Translations under genes and position numbers: made by a program
The notes under the pieces: model-generated
What the model was told of the DNA's origin: nothing
Databases searched by the model: none
The model's input: the letters and a program-made list of their open reading frames with translations, nothing else
Origin: Acidobacteriota bacterium
GTDB taxonomy: Bacteria > Acidobacteriota > Vicinamibacteria > Fen-336
Reading direction: 5' to 3'
Assembly (NCBI GenBank): GCA_022340585.1
Contig: JAJDNS010000036.1
Span: 1 to 61,920, forward strand
Length of the DNA stretch: 61,920 bases
Shown: piece by piece, positions 27,916 to 36,561 of the stretch
How positions within the stretch are numbered: position 1 is the first letter of the stretch
Layout: each line of letters opens with the position of its first letter

Positions 27916-29709
27916 ATGAGCAGCGATCTCATCATCGGCATGGCCGGGTCGGGAGGCGACGGCATCGTCTCGGCAGGCGACGCCTTCATGTCCGCGGCGG
28001 GAAAACAGGGGTATCACGCCCTTCTCACCAAGAGCTTCGGGCCCCAGATCCGGGGTGGAGAGTCGTCGTGCCGCCTGCGCCTGTCCACCGATCCCATCGT
28101 CAGCCCCGGCGGGAACCTCGACCTGGCGGTGGCGTTGAACTGGGACGACTTTCTCAAGTTCGGTGGCGAGCTTCCGGTGGGTGGGGAAACGAGCGTCATC
28201 TACGACAGCAAGACCGGAGTCGCTCCCGATCACCTGCCTCTGCCCGCGGTGACCCCCCGCGAGGCCCTCTCCATCCCCATTGGAGACATGGCAAAGGAGT
28301 CCGCCGGGACCGAGCGGGCCAAGAACTCCGTCGTCCTCGGGCTGCTGGCGGGCTGGACCGGCATGGACGACGAGTCGATCCTCGCCGGGATAAGGAAGCG
28401 CTTCGCCAAGAAGAGCCCCGAGGTGGTGGAGGGGAACGAGCGCGCGTTCGCCGCCGGCGTGCAGTACGCCAAAGGGCACCCCCTTTCCCAGCCCCGCACC
28501 CTGGCCCCGTCGAAGGGCCTCGGCCAGGACAAGATCACCGTGGACGGGAACGAGATCTGCGCGGCGGCGGCCCTGTTCTGCGGATGCGAGTTCTTCGGGG
28601 GCTACCCGATCACTCCCTCCTCCGAGATCATGCACTTCCTGGGCCGCGAGATCTGGAAGTACGGTGGCACCATGGTCCAGGCCGAGGACGAGATCGCCGG
28701 CATCGGGGCGGTGGTGGGGGCCTCGTTCGCGGGCAAGAAGGCGATGACCGCCACCTCCGGGCCGGGCATGTCCCTGAAGACCGAGATGCTCGGCCTGGCC
28801 ACCATCGCCGAGCTGCCCCTGGTGTGCGTCAACGTCCAGCGCGGCGGGCCGTCCACCGGCATCCCGACCAAGAGCGAGCAGTCGGACCTCTTTCAGGCCT
28901 GCTTCTCCGCTCACGGGGACAGCGTGCGCCCGGTCCTGGCCCCGATCTCGGTGAAGGACACCTTCTACCTCACGGTGGAGGCCTTCAACATTGCCGAGGA
29001 GTACCAGACCCCGGTGATCCTTCTGAGCGACCAGGAGATCGCCCAGCGCAAGGAGACCCTGATCCTTCCCGACACATCCGGGATCGAGGTGAAGGAGCGG
29101 CGGCGCCCGACCGAGTCGGAGCTCAAGGACTACCAGCGCTTCCGGATCACCGACTCGGGTGTGAGCCCGATCAGCCAGCCGGGAATGAAGGGAGGCAACT
29201 ACCTCGCCTCCGGGATCGAGCACACCGAGTCCGGGGCCCCCACCGCGAGCGGCGAGGCCCACGCGCGGATGAACAAGAAGCGCATCCACAAGCTCGACCC
29301 GCTCAAGCACCGTGACGACCTCTTCATCGTCGAGGGCGACCCGCGGGCACCGGTCGCTCTCGTGGCATGGGGGAGCGTGGCCGGCGTGGTGCGTGAAGCC
29401 CACCGCGTCGTCGTCGCGAAGGGCATTCGGGCCAAGCTCCTCATTCCCAGGCTCCTCTACCCCGTGGCCGAGGAGGTCTACCAGGAGTTCTTCCACGGGG
29501 TGCAGGCGGGCCTGGTCGTGGAGCAGTCGCACCAGGGGCAGCTGTTCCGTCTCATTCGGATGTTCGTCGACCTTCCGCCCAACGTCTGGTCGTTCAAGAG
29601 GAGTGGCTCCAGCCCGATACTCCCGGGGGCGGTGCGTGGGCGGCTGGAGAGGCTCATCCTCGAGCTTCAGCAGCGCCAGGTTCCCGAGACCCAGCAGGCG
29701 GACGGCTAG
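27916..29709 (+). CDS. korA: 2-oxoacid:ferredoxin oxidoreductase, fused gamma-alpha subunit
   Basis: A 597-residue protein. Residues ~1-190 form the gamma domain (IIGMAGSGGDGIVSAGDAF, SFGPQIRGGESSCRLRLS) and the rest is the alpha subunit with the pyrimidine-binding region (FFGGYPITPSSEIMHFLG, TSGPGMSLKTEMLGLA, VNVQRGGPSTGIPTKSEQSD). With KorB it decarboxylates a 2-oxoacid, typically 2-oxoglutarate, to an acyl-CoA using ferredoxin, or runs in reverse. ATG 27916 follows GGAGAGGAAGC. KorB begins 10 nt downstream. Confidence 0.92.
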   Translation: MSSDLIIGMAGSGGDGIVSAGDAFMSAAGKQGYHALLTKSFGPQIRGGESSCRLRLSTDPIVSPGGNLDLAVALNWDDFLKFGGELPVGGETSVIYDSKTGVAPDHLPLPAVTPREALSIPIGDMAKESAGTERAKNSVVLGLLAGWTGMDDESILAGIRKRFAKKSPEVVEGNERAFAAGVQYAKGHPLSQPRTLAPSKGLGQDKITVDGNEICAAAALFCGCEFFGGYPITPSSEIMHFLGREIWKYGGTMVQAEDEIAGIGAVVGASFAGKKAMTATSGPGMSLKTEMLGLATIAELPLVCVNVQRGGPSTGIPTKSEQSDLFQACFSAHGDSVRPVLAPISVKDTFYLTVEAFNIAEEYQTPVILLSDQEIAQRKETLILPDTSGIEVKERRRPTESELKDYQRFRITDSGVSPISQPGMKGGNYLASGIEHTESGAPTASGEAHARMNKKRIHKLDPLKHRDDLFIVEGDPRAPVALVAWGSVAGVVREAHRVVVAKGIRAKLLIPRLLYPVAEEVYQEFFHGVQAGLVVEQSHQGQLFRLIRMFVDLPPNVWSFKRSGSSPILPGAVRGRLERLILELQQRQVPETQQADG

Positions 29710-29719
29710 GAGAGCAGCG

Positions 29720-30610
29720 ATGACAACCGCGACCGCGCGACCCGTCGAGGACTACAAGGCGACCGACTACAAGAGCACGCTCAAGCCTATCTGGTGCCCG
29801 GGCTGTGGCGACTTCGGTGTCGTCCAGGCCATCTACCGGGCCCTGGCGGCGGTGGGGCGGCCTCCCCACGAGATCGCCTTCGTCTCCGGCATCGGCTGCT
29901 CCAGCCGGATCCCGGGGTACACGACGGCCTACGGCTTCAACTCCGTCCACGGGCGATCGCTCCCCATCGCCCAGGGAATCAAGCTCGCCAACCAGGACCT
30001 CCTCGTGATCGTGGCCGGAGGCGACGGCGACGCCTTTGCGATCGGAGGCGGCCACGTCGCCCACGGTGTCCGGCGGAACGTCGACCTGACCTACATCGTC
30101 ATGGACAACCAGATCTACGGGCTCACCAAGGGGCAGGCCTCACCCACGTCCCCCCGGGGACTCAAGACGTCCTCGTCCGCGCTGGGCAGCCTCGAGGACC
30201 CCGTCAACCCCCTGCTCTACGTCCTCTCATACGGGGCGAGCTACGTGGCCCAGGGCACGCCCGCGGACATGAAGGGGCTCGCGGACGTCATCGAGGAGGG
30301 GATCCGGTTCCCGGGCTTCGCCTTCATCAACGTGCAGTCGCCCTGCGTGACCTACGGGCAGGCAGAGCGCTCTCTGAAGGCCCAGAAGGCGATGATGGAG
30401 AGCCTGGCCGACCTGGGCCACGACCCCGCGGATCGCCTGAAGGCCATCGCCCTGGCGGCGGAGTACGGGACGAAGCTCTACACCGGGGTCTTCTACCGGA
30501 ACCCTGATCCGCCTCCGACCTATGGCGCCGCCACGCGTCAGCGTCAGGAAGAGATGATCCACGGGGCGCTGCCGAGAGAGCGCATCCTCGAGACCTTTCG
30601 GACGCCGTAG
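29720..30610 (+). CDS. korB: 2-oxoacid:ferredoxin oxidoreductase beta subunit
   Basis: A 296-residue thiamine-pyrophosphate subunit. Cysteines C26 and C29 (WCPGCGDFG) begin the iron-sulphur ligand set, followed by SGIGCSSRIPGY. The TPP/magnesium motif is GGDGDAFAIGGGH and VMDNQIYGLTKGQASPTS. This short form without a ferredoxin domain pairs with the fused gamma-alpha KorA. It lies between korA (10 nt) and a carbamate kinase (9 nt), so all three probably share one transcript. No ferredoxin gene is adjacent. Confidence 0.93.
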   Translation: MTTATARPVEDYKATDYKSTLKPIWCPGCGDFGVVQAIYRALAAVGRPPHEIAFVSGIGCSSRIPGYTTAYGFNSVHGRSLPIAQGIKLANQDLLVIVAGGDGDAFAIGGGHVAHGVRRNVDLTYIVMDNQIYGLTKGQASPTSPRGLKTSSSALGSLEDPVNPLLYVLSYGASYVAQGTPADMKGLADVIEEGIRFPGFAFINVQSPCVTYGQAERSLKAQKAMMESLADLGHDPADRLKAIALAAEYGTKLYTGVFYRNPDPPPTYGAATRQRQEEMIHGALPRERILETFRTP

Positions 30611-30619
30611 GGGGCCACG

Positions 30620-31579
30620 GTGGGTGACCCACAGCCGATCGTCCTGGTGGCGATGGGGGGCCACGCCTTCATGCAGCCGGGGGAAGCGGGCACCATCGAG
30701 GACCACGAGCGCAACGCCGCCCGGATCGCCGCCCTCCTGATGAGCCTGGTCGAGCGCGAGTACCTGGTGTGCATCACCCACGGAAATGGCCCGCAGGTGG
30801 GAAGCCTGCTGATTCAGCAGGAGCAATCGGGAGACAGCGTGCCGCCGCTGCCCCTCGACGTGCTGGTGGCGATGACCGAGGGGAGCCTCGGGTACATCCT
30901 GCAGCAGGCGCTGCTGAACGAGCTCCGGAAGCGCCAGAAGCGTCGCTACGTGGTCACGGTGGTGACCCAGGTGGTCGTCGACGAGGAGGACCCGGCCTTC
31001 GCTGCCCCGAGCAAGCCCATCGGTCCGTTCCTCTCGAAGGAGGAGGCCGAGCGTCGCCAGGAGAAGCTCGACTGGAGGATCGCCGAGGATGCGGCCGGGC
31101 GGGGCTGGAGACGCGTGGTCCCGTCGCCGGCCCCACGCAAGGTCATCCAGCGCCACATGATCCGAGACGCCGTTCGGCACGGACACATCGTGGTGGCCTG
31201 CGGCGGAGGGGGGATCCCGGTCAAACGCCAGCCCGACGGGCAGTATGGGGGGGTCGAGGCGGTCATCGACAAGGACCTCACCTCGTCCGTGCTCGCGACC
31301 GACATCGGCGCCGAGCTCTTGGTCATCCTCACCGCGGTGCCCCAGGTCTACGTGGACTTCGAGACGACGAGGCAGCACGCGCTGGGCGCGGTGACGCTCG
31401 AGGAGATCGAGCGCCTCCACGCCAAGGGGCACTTTCCCCCGGGGAGCATGGGTCCGAAGATCGAGGCGGTCATCCGCTTCCTCCGCTCGGGAGGAAGGCG
31501 CGCGCTCATCACCAACCCGGACAGCCTCCCGAAGGCCATCGAGGGTCGGGCGGGGACGCACTTCGTCGGAGGCGTGTGA
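30620..31579 (+). CDS. arcC: carbamate kinase
   Basis: A 319-residue amino-acid-kinase-fold enzyme that makes ATP from carbamoyl phosphate or the reverse. Signatures: MGGHAFMQPGE, ITHGNGPQVGSLL, SKPIGPFLSKEEAE, ACGGGGIPVK and AVIDKDLTSSVLA. GTG 30620 follows an AGGGGGCC site. It sits 9 nt behind korB with no arginine deiminase or ornithine carbamoyltransferase nearby. The carbamoyl phosphate may come from another route or from genes elsewhere. Confidence 0.9.
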   Translation: MGDPQPIVLVAMGGHAFMQPGEAGTIEDHERNAARIAALLMSLVEREYLVCITHGNGPQVGSLLIQQEQSGDSVPPLPLDVLVAMTEGSLGYILQQALLNELRKRQKRRYVVTVVTQVVVDEEDPAFAAPSKPIGPFLSKEEAERRQEKLDWRIAEDAAGRGWRRVVPSPAPRKVIQRHMIRDAVRHGHIVVACGGGGIPVKRQPDGQYGGVEAVIDKDLTSSVLATDIGAELLVILTAVPQVYVDFETTRQHALGAVTLEEIERLHAKGHFPPGSMGPKIEAVIRFLRSGGRRALITNPDSLPKAIEGRAGTHFVGGV

Positions 31580-31604
31580 CCGTCGGCCGGGACCTCGCCC
31601 CGGT

Positions 31605-32810
31605 CTACCGGCCCAGGGCCTGGTTGATCTCGACGTCTACGGGAGCGCGCACGTCGGCGCCGAGGGGCGTGTCGCCCATGAAGACGACGGTGTAGTAGCC
31701 CTCGCTCGCCGGGACGCGCCAGGCGGTGAGGTGCTGCCCGGCGAGGGGCGCCGAGACCGACCGGGTCGGGGCGTCCTGCAGCGTCTTCTCCATCATCGAC
31801 ACCAGACGACCCCCGATGGCCTCGGGCCCGGGCTCCGGCCAGGCGCCCCGCGTCGCGAGGATCTGTCCCGCAGGGTCCACGATCATGGCCCCGTGGGCCC
31901 GGGCCAGGGCTCGGCAAGAGTCCGCGACGTCGCCCCAGGAGGGGGCCGCACCCGAGACGAGGTCGTCGGGAGCCCGTTCCGTTTCCGTCTCGATCTGGCC
32001 CTCGAGGGGGTTGTCCACCGGCCACTCCGGTCCGGTCCCCTCCTCGAGGAGATCCTCCGGAGAGGCCTCCCCGGCCGGTGGCTCGAGTCCCTCGAGGGCC
32101 TGGCCGGCCTCGGTGGCTCCGAGATCGCCGAACGCTCTTTCCGGGTCGATCACGCCCGGTACCGCGACATCCTCGGGCGCGGCCTCCACCGGGGCCGATC
32201 CCTCCGCAGGGGTGGCCTCGGATGCCCAGGGGTCGGACGACCCGGCGGTCACGTCGGACCCTTCGAGCTCTCCCGGAAGCTCTGACGGGGGGGCTTCGAT
32301 GGTCTGGGCATCGAGAGCGCCGGCCCCGTCGTGGGGGGTCTCGGGGAGTCCCGGGAGCTCTTCTCCGTCGCCCGGCGGCTCGAAGGGGGTGGCCTCCTCG
32401 GCCGGGGCCTCGAAGGGCCCTGCCTCGGGTGCGGGCTCGAACGCGCCTGGCTCGGCCACGGCGGGCTCCACCGGCGTCGGCTCGGGCGCCGCGGGCTGGA
32501 AGGCGACGGACTGGGGAGCCGCGGGCTCCTCCGGCGCTGGCTCGGGAACCGCGGGCTCGACGGGCGTCGGCTCGGGGGTTGCGGGCGCGAAGGTCGCGGG
32601 CTCGGCCGCCGCGGGCTCCAACGGTGGGATCTCTGAAGCAGTCCCCGCGACCGGGCTCGCCGACGCGGCTCGCTCGTCGGGCGCGGCCGGGGCCTCCGGC
32701 ACTACTCTGTCGGTTGCGCGTTCGTGCCCCCGCGCACGACGGTGAAGCCGTCGGGCGATCGCCCGGGCGGCGTCAAGATCAGAGGAGCTGGCGGGCGGGT
32801 TGAGCTTCAT
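31605..32810 (-). CDS. Pro/Glu-rich protein with roadblock-like C-terminus
   Basis: A 401-residue protein. After a basic N-terminal ~35 residues comes a long low-complexity Pro/Ala/Glu region (about 40-285) with repeats such as PTPVEPAV. The last ~110 residues are ordered (SWGDVADSCRALARAHGAM, IVDPAGQILATRG, GGRLVSMMEKTL, YYTVVFMGDTPLG). Their alternating helix and strand pattern resembles the Roadblock/LC7 fold, in which small domains act as GTPase regulators; this is inference. The start overlaps the ParA-like gene by 32 nt. The acidic tail could position the C-terminal domain at a distance from a membrane or pole. Confidence 0.7.
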   Translation of the reverse strand: MKLNPPASSSDLDAARAIARRLHRRARGHERATDRVVPEAPAAPDERAASASPVAGTASEIPPLEPAAAEPATFAPATPEPTPVEPAVPEPAPEEPAAPQSVAFQPAAPEPTPVEPAVAEPGAFEPAPEAGPFEAPAEEATPFEPPGDGEELPGLPETPHDGAGALDAQTIEAPPSELPGELEGSDVTAGSSDPWASEATPAEGSAPVEAAPEDVAVPGVIDPERAFGDLGATEAGQALEGLEPPAGEASPEDLLEEGTGPEWPVDNPLEGQIETETERAPDDLVSGAAPSWGDVADSCRALARAHGAMIVDPAGQILATRGAWPEPGPEAIGGRLVSMMEKTLQDAPTRSVSAPLAGQHLTAWRVPASEGYYTVVFMGDTPLGADVRAPVDVEINQALGR

Positions 32811-33597
32811 GGACCCTCTCCATCCCCTGGAGGCGGTTCATCCGGGCTTCAAGCTCGTCGGCGAGCAGATGGAAACGGCGGGCTTCCGACTCTCCGGCGC
32901 TGGCGCCGAGGAACCCCACGGGGATCCCGAGGGCGCTCGCGCGGGCAAAGGCTTCGGTGCGGGGGACGACGGTCTCCAGGGTGTCAGGGAACCCGTTCCA
33001 CATCTCGCTCAGCACGGTGTGGGTCCCAGGCCGCTCCCGCTCGACGAGCGTCGGGAGGATGCCGACCAGCTGGAGACGCGCGTTGGCGGTGGTCTGCACG
33101 TGCTCGATGACGCGGAACGCCTGGCCGACGGACCTCAGGGCGAGGGCCTCGGTCTGGAAGGCCATGAGGACGAAGTCGGCGACGACCATGGCGGCGGAGG
33201 TGACGCGTCCCAGGCCGGAGGGAGTATCGACGACGACGACGTCGCTGCCCGCCTCGGTGGCCTCCAAGGCCGCGTCGAGGGCCCCGGGACGCGCGATCTC
33301 CTCCTCGAACGTGGCGACGTCCGTCGCGTCGAGCCGTCCGCGGGGCAGGAGGCGAAGCCCGCTCAGGCGCGTGGTGAGCACGGCCTCCGGCGGGCTCGCC
33401 TGGCCCGTGACGAGCTCGGCGAGTCCCACGAGCTCGGTGTCTCCTTTCGCGAGGGAGAGGCCGATCGCCCCCTGGGGGTCCAGGTCCACCAGGAGCGTCC
33501 GACGCCCTCTCTCGGCGAGCGCAACAGCCAGATTCAGCGCCACCGTCGTCTTGCCGACGCCGCCCTTCTGGCTCGCAATGACGAGACGTCGCGCCAT
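32779..33597 (-). CDS. ParA/MinD-family ATPase
   Basis: A 272-residue ATPase with a deviant Walker A (ASQKGGVGKTTVALNLA), switch I region LLVDLDPQGAIGLSL and Walker B VVVVDTPSGLG. ParA/MinD proteins position chromosomes, division sites, chemoreceptor arrays or pili. No ParB or MinE neighbour is present; the downstream gene codes a roadblock-like protein and the upstream one a DUF4388-REC protein, so a role in placing a signalling or surface complex is plausible. ATG 33597 starts directly before the conserved strand and has GGAGAGG upstream. The open frame extends to 33765 but that part looks noncoding. Confidence 0.9.
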   Translation of the reverse strand: MARRLVIASQKGGVGKTTVALNLAVALAERGRRTLLVDLDPQGAIGLSLAKGDTELVGLAELVTGQASPPEAVLTTRLSGLRLLPRGRLDATDVATFEEEIARPGALDAALEATEAGSDVVVVDTPSGLGRVTSAAMVVADFVLMAFQTEALALRSVGQAFRVIEHVQTTANARLQLVGILPTLVERERPGTHTVLSEMWNGFPDTLETVVPRTEAFARASALGIPVGFLGASAGESEARRFHLLADELEARMNRLQGMERVHEAQPARQLL

Positions 33598-33614
33598 GAC
33601 CTTCGTCCTCTCCG

Positions 33615-33749
33615 TCACTCGTGCCGGCCCGCCTCTCGGCGGGTGAGCACAAGGCTCACGATGTGCCTGAGAACGCCCCTTGGACCCGGGGACAGGGAGC
33701 GAACCGCCAGGATGAAGATGCTGAGGGCCTCGTCTCCGGGCGCTCTCAC
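33615..33749 (-). CDS. possible leaderless 44-residue ORF before the ParA gene
   Basis: GTG 33749 begins exactly 6 nt after a TACCAT hexamer, where a leaderless transcript would start. The product (MRAPGDEALSIFILAVRSL at its start) has a short hydrophobic patch and a basic tail and resembles nothing I know. It ends 18 nt before the ParA start. It could be a leader peptide or chance. Confidence 0.3.
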   Translation of the reverse strand: MRAPGDEALSIFILAVRSLSPGPRGVLRHIVSLVLTRREAGRHE

Positions 33750-33755
33750 GGCGGG

Positions 33756-33783
33756 ATGGTAGCACGGAAACCCTCTATTCCAA
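33756..33783 (-). promoter_or_regulatory. promoter TTGGAA-N16-TACCAT upstream of the ParA gene
   Basis: On the minus strand the -35 TTGGAA (33778-33783) and -10 TACCAT (33756-33761) are 16 nt apart, in a stretch poorer in GC than its surroundings. It would give the ParA/roadblock pair its own transcript, separate from the DUF4388-REC gene that ends at 33852. Confidence 0.5.
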
Positions 33784-33851
33784 GCACTCTTGGGGGGCAG
33801 ACCCTCACTTTCTTCCTCAGGATCCAGTCGTCCCGTCGCCGCCGGGCCCGA

Positions 33852-35384
33852 TCAGGCGGGGACGGCTCCGGCCGGCTGGCCGAGGAAGGCCTCGTCCAGC
33901 GCTCGTCCCGCACGCCGGGAGAACGCCACGAGCGGGTCCAGGGCGGGCAGCGGCTGGCCTCCGGGGTTGTCGCCGAACAGGATGGCGATCGTCCCCTGCT
34001 GGGCGCGCACCGGCACCACCGTCCCCGTGGTGGCCTGGAGGGCACCGAGGTCTCCGAGAAGGTCGCGCATCGGTCCCTCCGTCGGGAGCGGACCGATCCA
34101 GGGGCGGCCGACGGCGACCGCCTCGGCGAAGGGCGACGGACGGTCCAGCGAGACCGAGAGATCGCGGGCCAGAACGTCGAGGCTCGTGCCGGAGTCGGTG
34201 GGCCCGAACCCGGCCAGGCCGCGAAGCTGGTCGTCTTTGACGAGAAGCAGGACGGCACGGGGCAGAAACGCCCTCGCCGCGCGCAGCAGCAGGAAAGCCA
34301 CGAGGTCGGGCTCGGGATGGCCATCGAGCTCGTCCAGGGCACGGCGCAGGGCGGCGGACCGGGTCGCCTCGTCCGCGGGTGAGGGCGCCGCGGGAGGGGC
34401 CGGAGCCGGGGCGGGCGGACCGCCGCGTTTCTGGAGGCGGGGCACGAGATCCCGGGCCAGCTTCCGGCCGAACACCCTGAGATCCGCCTCGTACTGGAGC
34501 GGGTCGAGCTTCGAGAGCCCGGGCTTCAGGGCCAGGATCGACGCCCCCAGCCGTCGGGCCTTGGCGCGCAAGCGCTCGTCGGCTCTCTCGGCCATGAGCA
34601 GGACGCGGGGCCGAGGCTCGAAGGCGGCGGCGTGGCTGACGACCTCGAGGCCACCGCGGAAGTTCGTCCCGCCGAGAGAGGGGAGACCGAGGTCGGTCAC
34701 GATGAGGAAGGGCCCGCCGGCCTGGGCCAGCCGGGCGGCCTCGAGCCTGCCCTCTCGGGCGTCGGTCGCCTCCTTCACCGCAAAGCCCGCGGCCCTGAGC
34801 TGCTCCCCGACGAGACGGCGCACATCGGGCTCGTCGTCCACCAGCAGGACCGTCGAGCCCGGCTCCGGTCTCTTCTCCGCGAGATCCTCGAGGGCCAGCT
34901 CCTCGAGAGGCTCGTCGTCGTCCGGCGTCTCCGGGGCGGGCGGTGCGCTGAACGACGCCTCGATGGCGGCCGTGGACTCGCGCCGGTCCTCGTCCAGCTT
35001 GCGGGCGAGGTCGAGCATCAGTCCTTCCGGGTTGATGCCGTCCTCGAGGGTCTCCCCCTTGAGGTCACGCCCGCCGATCCTGGTGGGAGCGGCGCCGACC
35101 ACGTTGAAGCCAAACTCGCCCTCCCGCAGGCGCACGAGGCGCTCGAGGGTGGAGGTGATCCGTGAGCGAATGGCCTCCTGCCGGGCTTCTCCGGGCGGCG
35201 TGGCGGCAGGGTCGAGCGGGGGGACGTCCCACATGTAGCCCGAGACCACCCGACCTTCGCGGAACACGACCGCGGCGTCGCCCTCCGGTGCCTGCACCGT
35301 CAGGTATCCCGTCTTCTGGCAGAACGCCACGACCTGGAGGATCTCGAGAAGGGGCAGATCCTCGACCGACCCGCTGAGACTCAC
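33852..35384 (-). CDS. DUF4388 (PATAN)-REC-GAF-like regulator
   Basis: A 510-residue protein. Residues ~1-130 match the DUF4388/PATAN domain (GSVEDLPLLEILQVVAFCQK, GYLTVQAPEG, AVVFREGRVVSGYMWD). A receiver domain lies at about 178-300, with phosphoacceptor Asp in FLIVTDLGLPSLGG. A Pro/Ala linker leads to a GAF-like C-terminus at about 355-505. PATAN proteins connect to gliding, pili and small GTPases in several phyla. ATG 35384 overlaps the stop of the single receiver gene (ATGA). No DNA-binding or enzymatic output is visible, so it probably signals through protein contacts. Confidence 0.85.
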   Translation of the reverse strand: MSLSGSVEDLPLLEILQVVAFCQKTGYLTVQAPEGDAAVVFREGRVVSGYMWDVPPLDPAATPPGEARQEAIRSRITSTLERLVRLREGEFGFNVVGAAPTRIGGRDLKGETLEDGINPEGLMLDLARKLDEDRRESTAAIEASFSAPPAPETPDDDEPLEELALEDLAEKRPEPGSTVLLVDDEPDVRRLVGEQLRAAGFAVKEATDAREGRLEAARLAQAGGPFLIVTDLGLPSLGGTNFRGGLEVVSHAAAFEPRPRVLLMAERADERLRAKARRLGASILALKPGLSKLDPLQYEADLRVFGRKLARDLVPRLQKRGGPPAPAPAPPAAPSPADEATRSAALRRALDELDGHPEPDLVAFLLLRAARAFLPRAVLLLVKDDQLRGLAGFGPTDSGTSLDVLARDLSVSLDRPSPFAEAVAVGRPWIGPLPTEGPMRDLLGDLGALQATTGTVVPVRAQQGTIAILFGDNPGGQPLPALDPLVAFSRRAGRALDEAFLGQPAGAVPA

Positions 35385-35755
35385 CGGCTCTTCATCGCAC
35401 GGACCGCGGCATCACGCAAGTCGGCGAGGGGGGCGGGCTTGGCGATCACCGCGTCGGCGCCGGCCTCGAGAGCCGCAGCCCGGACCCCGTCGCCGGCGGC
35501 GGCGGTGAACAGGACGACGGCAGCCTCGGGACGCCGCTCCCTCACCCGGGTGACGATCGAGAGCCCGTCGCCCTCCTGCCCGGCGCCGAGATGGAGGTCG
35601 CAGATCACGGCGTCGAAGGGGTGGGCCTCCACGAGGCGGAGGCCATCGGGGACCGCCGGGCAGACCTGCACTCGCCACCCGATGCCGTCGAAGTAGCGCT
35701 CCAGCAGGGACAGGATGGCTTCGTCGTCGTCGAGGACGAGCAGGCGCGGGCTCAC
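35381..35755 (-). CDS. single-domain response regulator
   Basis: A 124-residue receiver: acidic cluster VLDDDEAILSLLERY, phosphoacceptor in VICDLHLGAGQEGDGLS, switch residue T in VVLFTAAAG, and conserved lysine in VIAKPAPL. No output domain. GTG 35755 overlaps the EAL stop (GTGA) and its own stop overlaps the DUF4388-REC start, so it is the middle of a three-gene coupled string. It probably acts as a phospho-relay or protein-contact switch. Confidence 0.88.
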   Translation of the reverse strand: MSPRLLVLDDDEAILSLLERYFDGIGWRVQVCPAVPDGLRLVEAHPFDAVICDLHLGAGQEGDGLSIVTRVRERRPEAAVVLFTAAAGDGVRAAALEAGADAVIAKPAPLADLRDAAVRAMKSR

Positions 35756-36561
35756 AGGCGCCCGACGTCCGGCGCGCGACCAGTGAGGAAGCCCGTCTCC
35801 TCCAGCTCCGTGCGCGGCAGCGGCCGAGCGAAGATGAACCCCTGGACGAGGTCGATGCCGGCCGACTCGACGGCGACCAGCTCCTGCGAGTCCTCGACGC
35901 CCTCGGCAACGGCGCGTGCCTCGAGACGGCGCACCATTCGAGCCAGCGAGTCCAGGATGATCTGCCGATAGGGATCGTTGAGGGCGCCGGCCACCAGGTA
36001 GCGGTCCAGCTTGTAGATGTCGGGCCGGACGTCCAGGATCATCTTGTAGTTCGACTGCCCCAGCCCCACGTCGTCGAGGGCGATGGCCACGCCGGCCTCT
36101 CGCAGCTCGGCCAGGCTCCGGCGGAAGCCCGGGCCGTCGAGGGGCGGCGAGTGCTCGACGATCTCGACCACGAGGCGCTCGACAGGGATGCTGGCCTTTC
36201 TGGCGTTCTCGAGGACAAAGGCCGGGAACTCGGGGTCGCGGCCGAGGGTGGAGGCGTGGACGTTCAGCGAGAGGCGCGGCACGACCTTCAGCTTGCCCGC
36301 CTCCGCGAGGGCCGCGGCCACGCAGGCCCGATCGGTGACGGCCTCCGCGCGCTTGCGCCGGACGTACTCGAAGAGCACCGCTGGTCGGGCTCCGTTGGTC
36401 CCGGCCGGTCCCCGGATCAGGCACTCGAGGCCGAACAGCTGCGGTTCCCGGGCTCCGACCTCGAAGATGGGCTGGAAGGCCACCGAGAGACGTCCCGGCT
36501 CGAGGATCTGATCGAGGAGTGTGGGGTCAGTTGGCACGGTCCGAGCTTTTGCATTGCGCAT
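35752..36561 (-). CDS. EAL-domain cyclic-di-GMP phosphodiesterase
   Basis: A 269-residue stand-alone EAL domain. The signature reads ECL (LFGLECLIRGP), and the remaining catalytic set is present: LSLNVHAST, VVEIVEHS, ALDDVGLGQSNYK, YKLDRYLV, AEGVEDSQEL and VQGFIFARPL. It is therefore probably active in breaking down cyclic-di-GMP. ATG 36561 is used; GTG 36537 is an alternative that leaves the 10-bp inverted repeat at 36549-36558 outside the gene. It heads a coupled string with two receiver proteins and is divergent from a multi-sensor kinase. Confidence 0.85.
   Translation of the reverse strand: MRNAKARTVPTDPTLLDQILEPGRLSVAFQPIFEVGAREPQLFGLECLIRGPAGTNGARPAVLFEYVRRKRAEAVTDRACVAAALAEAGKLKVVPRLSLNVHASTLGRDPEFPAFVLENARKASIPVERLVVEIVEHSPPLDGPGFRRSLAELREAGVAIALDDVGLGQSNYKMILDVRPDIYKLDRYLVAGALNDPYRQIILDSLARMVRRLEARAVAEGVEDSQELVAVESAGIDLVQGFIFARPLPRTELEETGFLTGRAPDVGRL

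Noticed and set aside
32440..32640. GC-rich repeats as a minisatellite or array
   Set aside because: They code the Pro/Ala/Glu linker of the roadblock-like protein; changes are mostly in whole codons.
33598..33765. N-terminal extension of the ParA-like protein to GTG 33765
   Set aside because: The extension is Arg/Pro/Gly/His-rich without structure, the start would precede the likely promoter's transcript start, and ATG 33597 begins the conserved domain.
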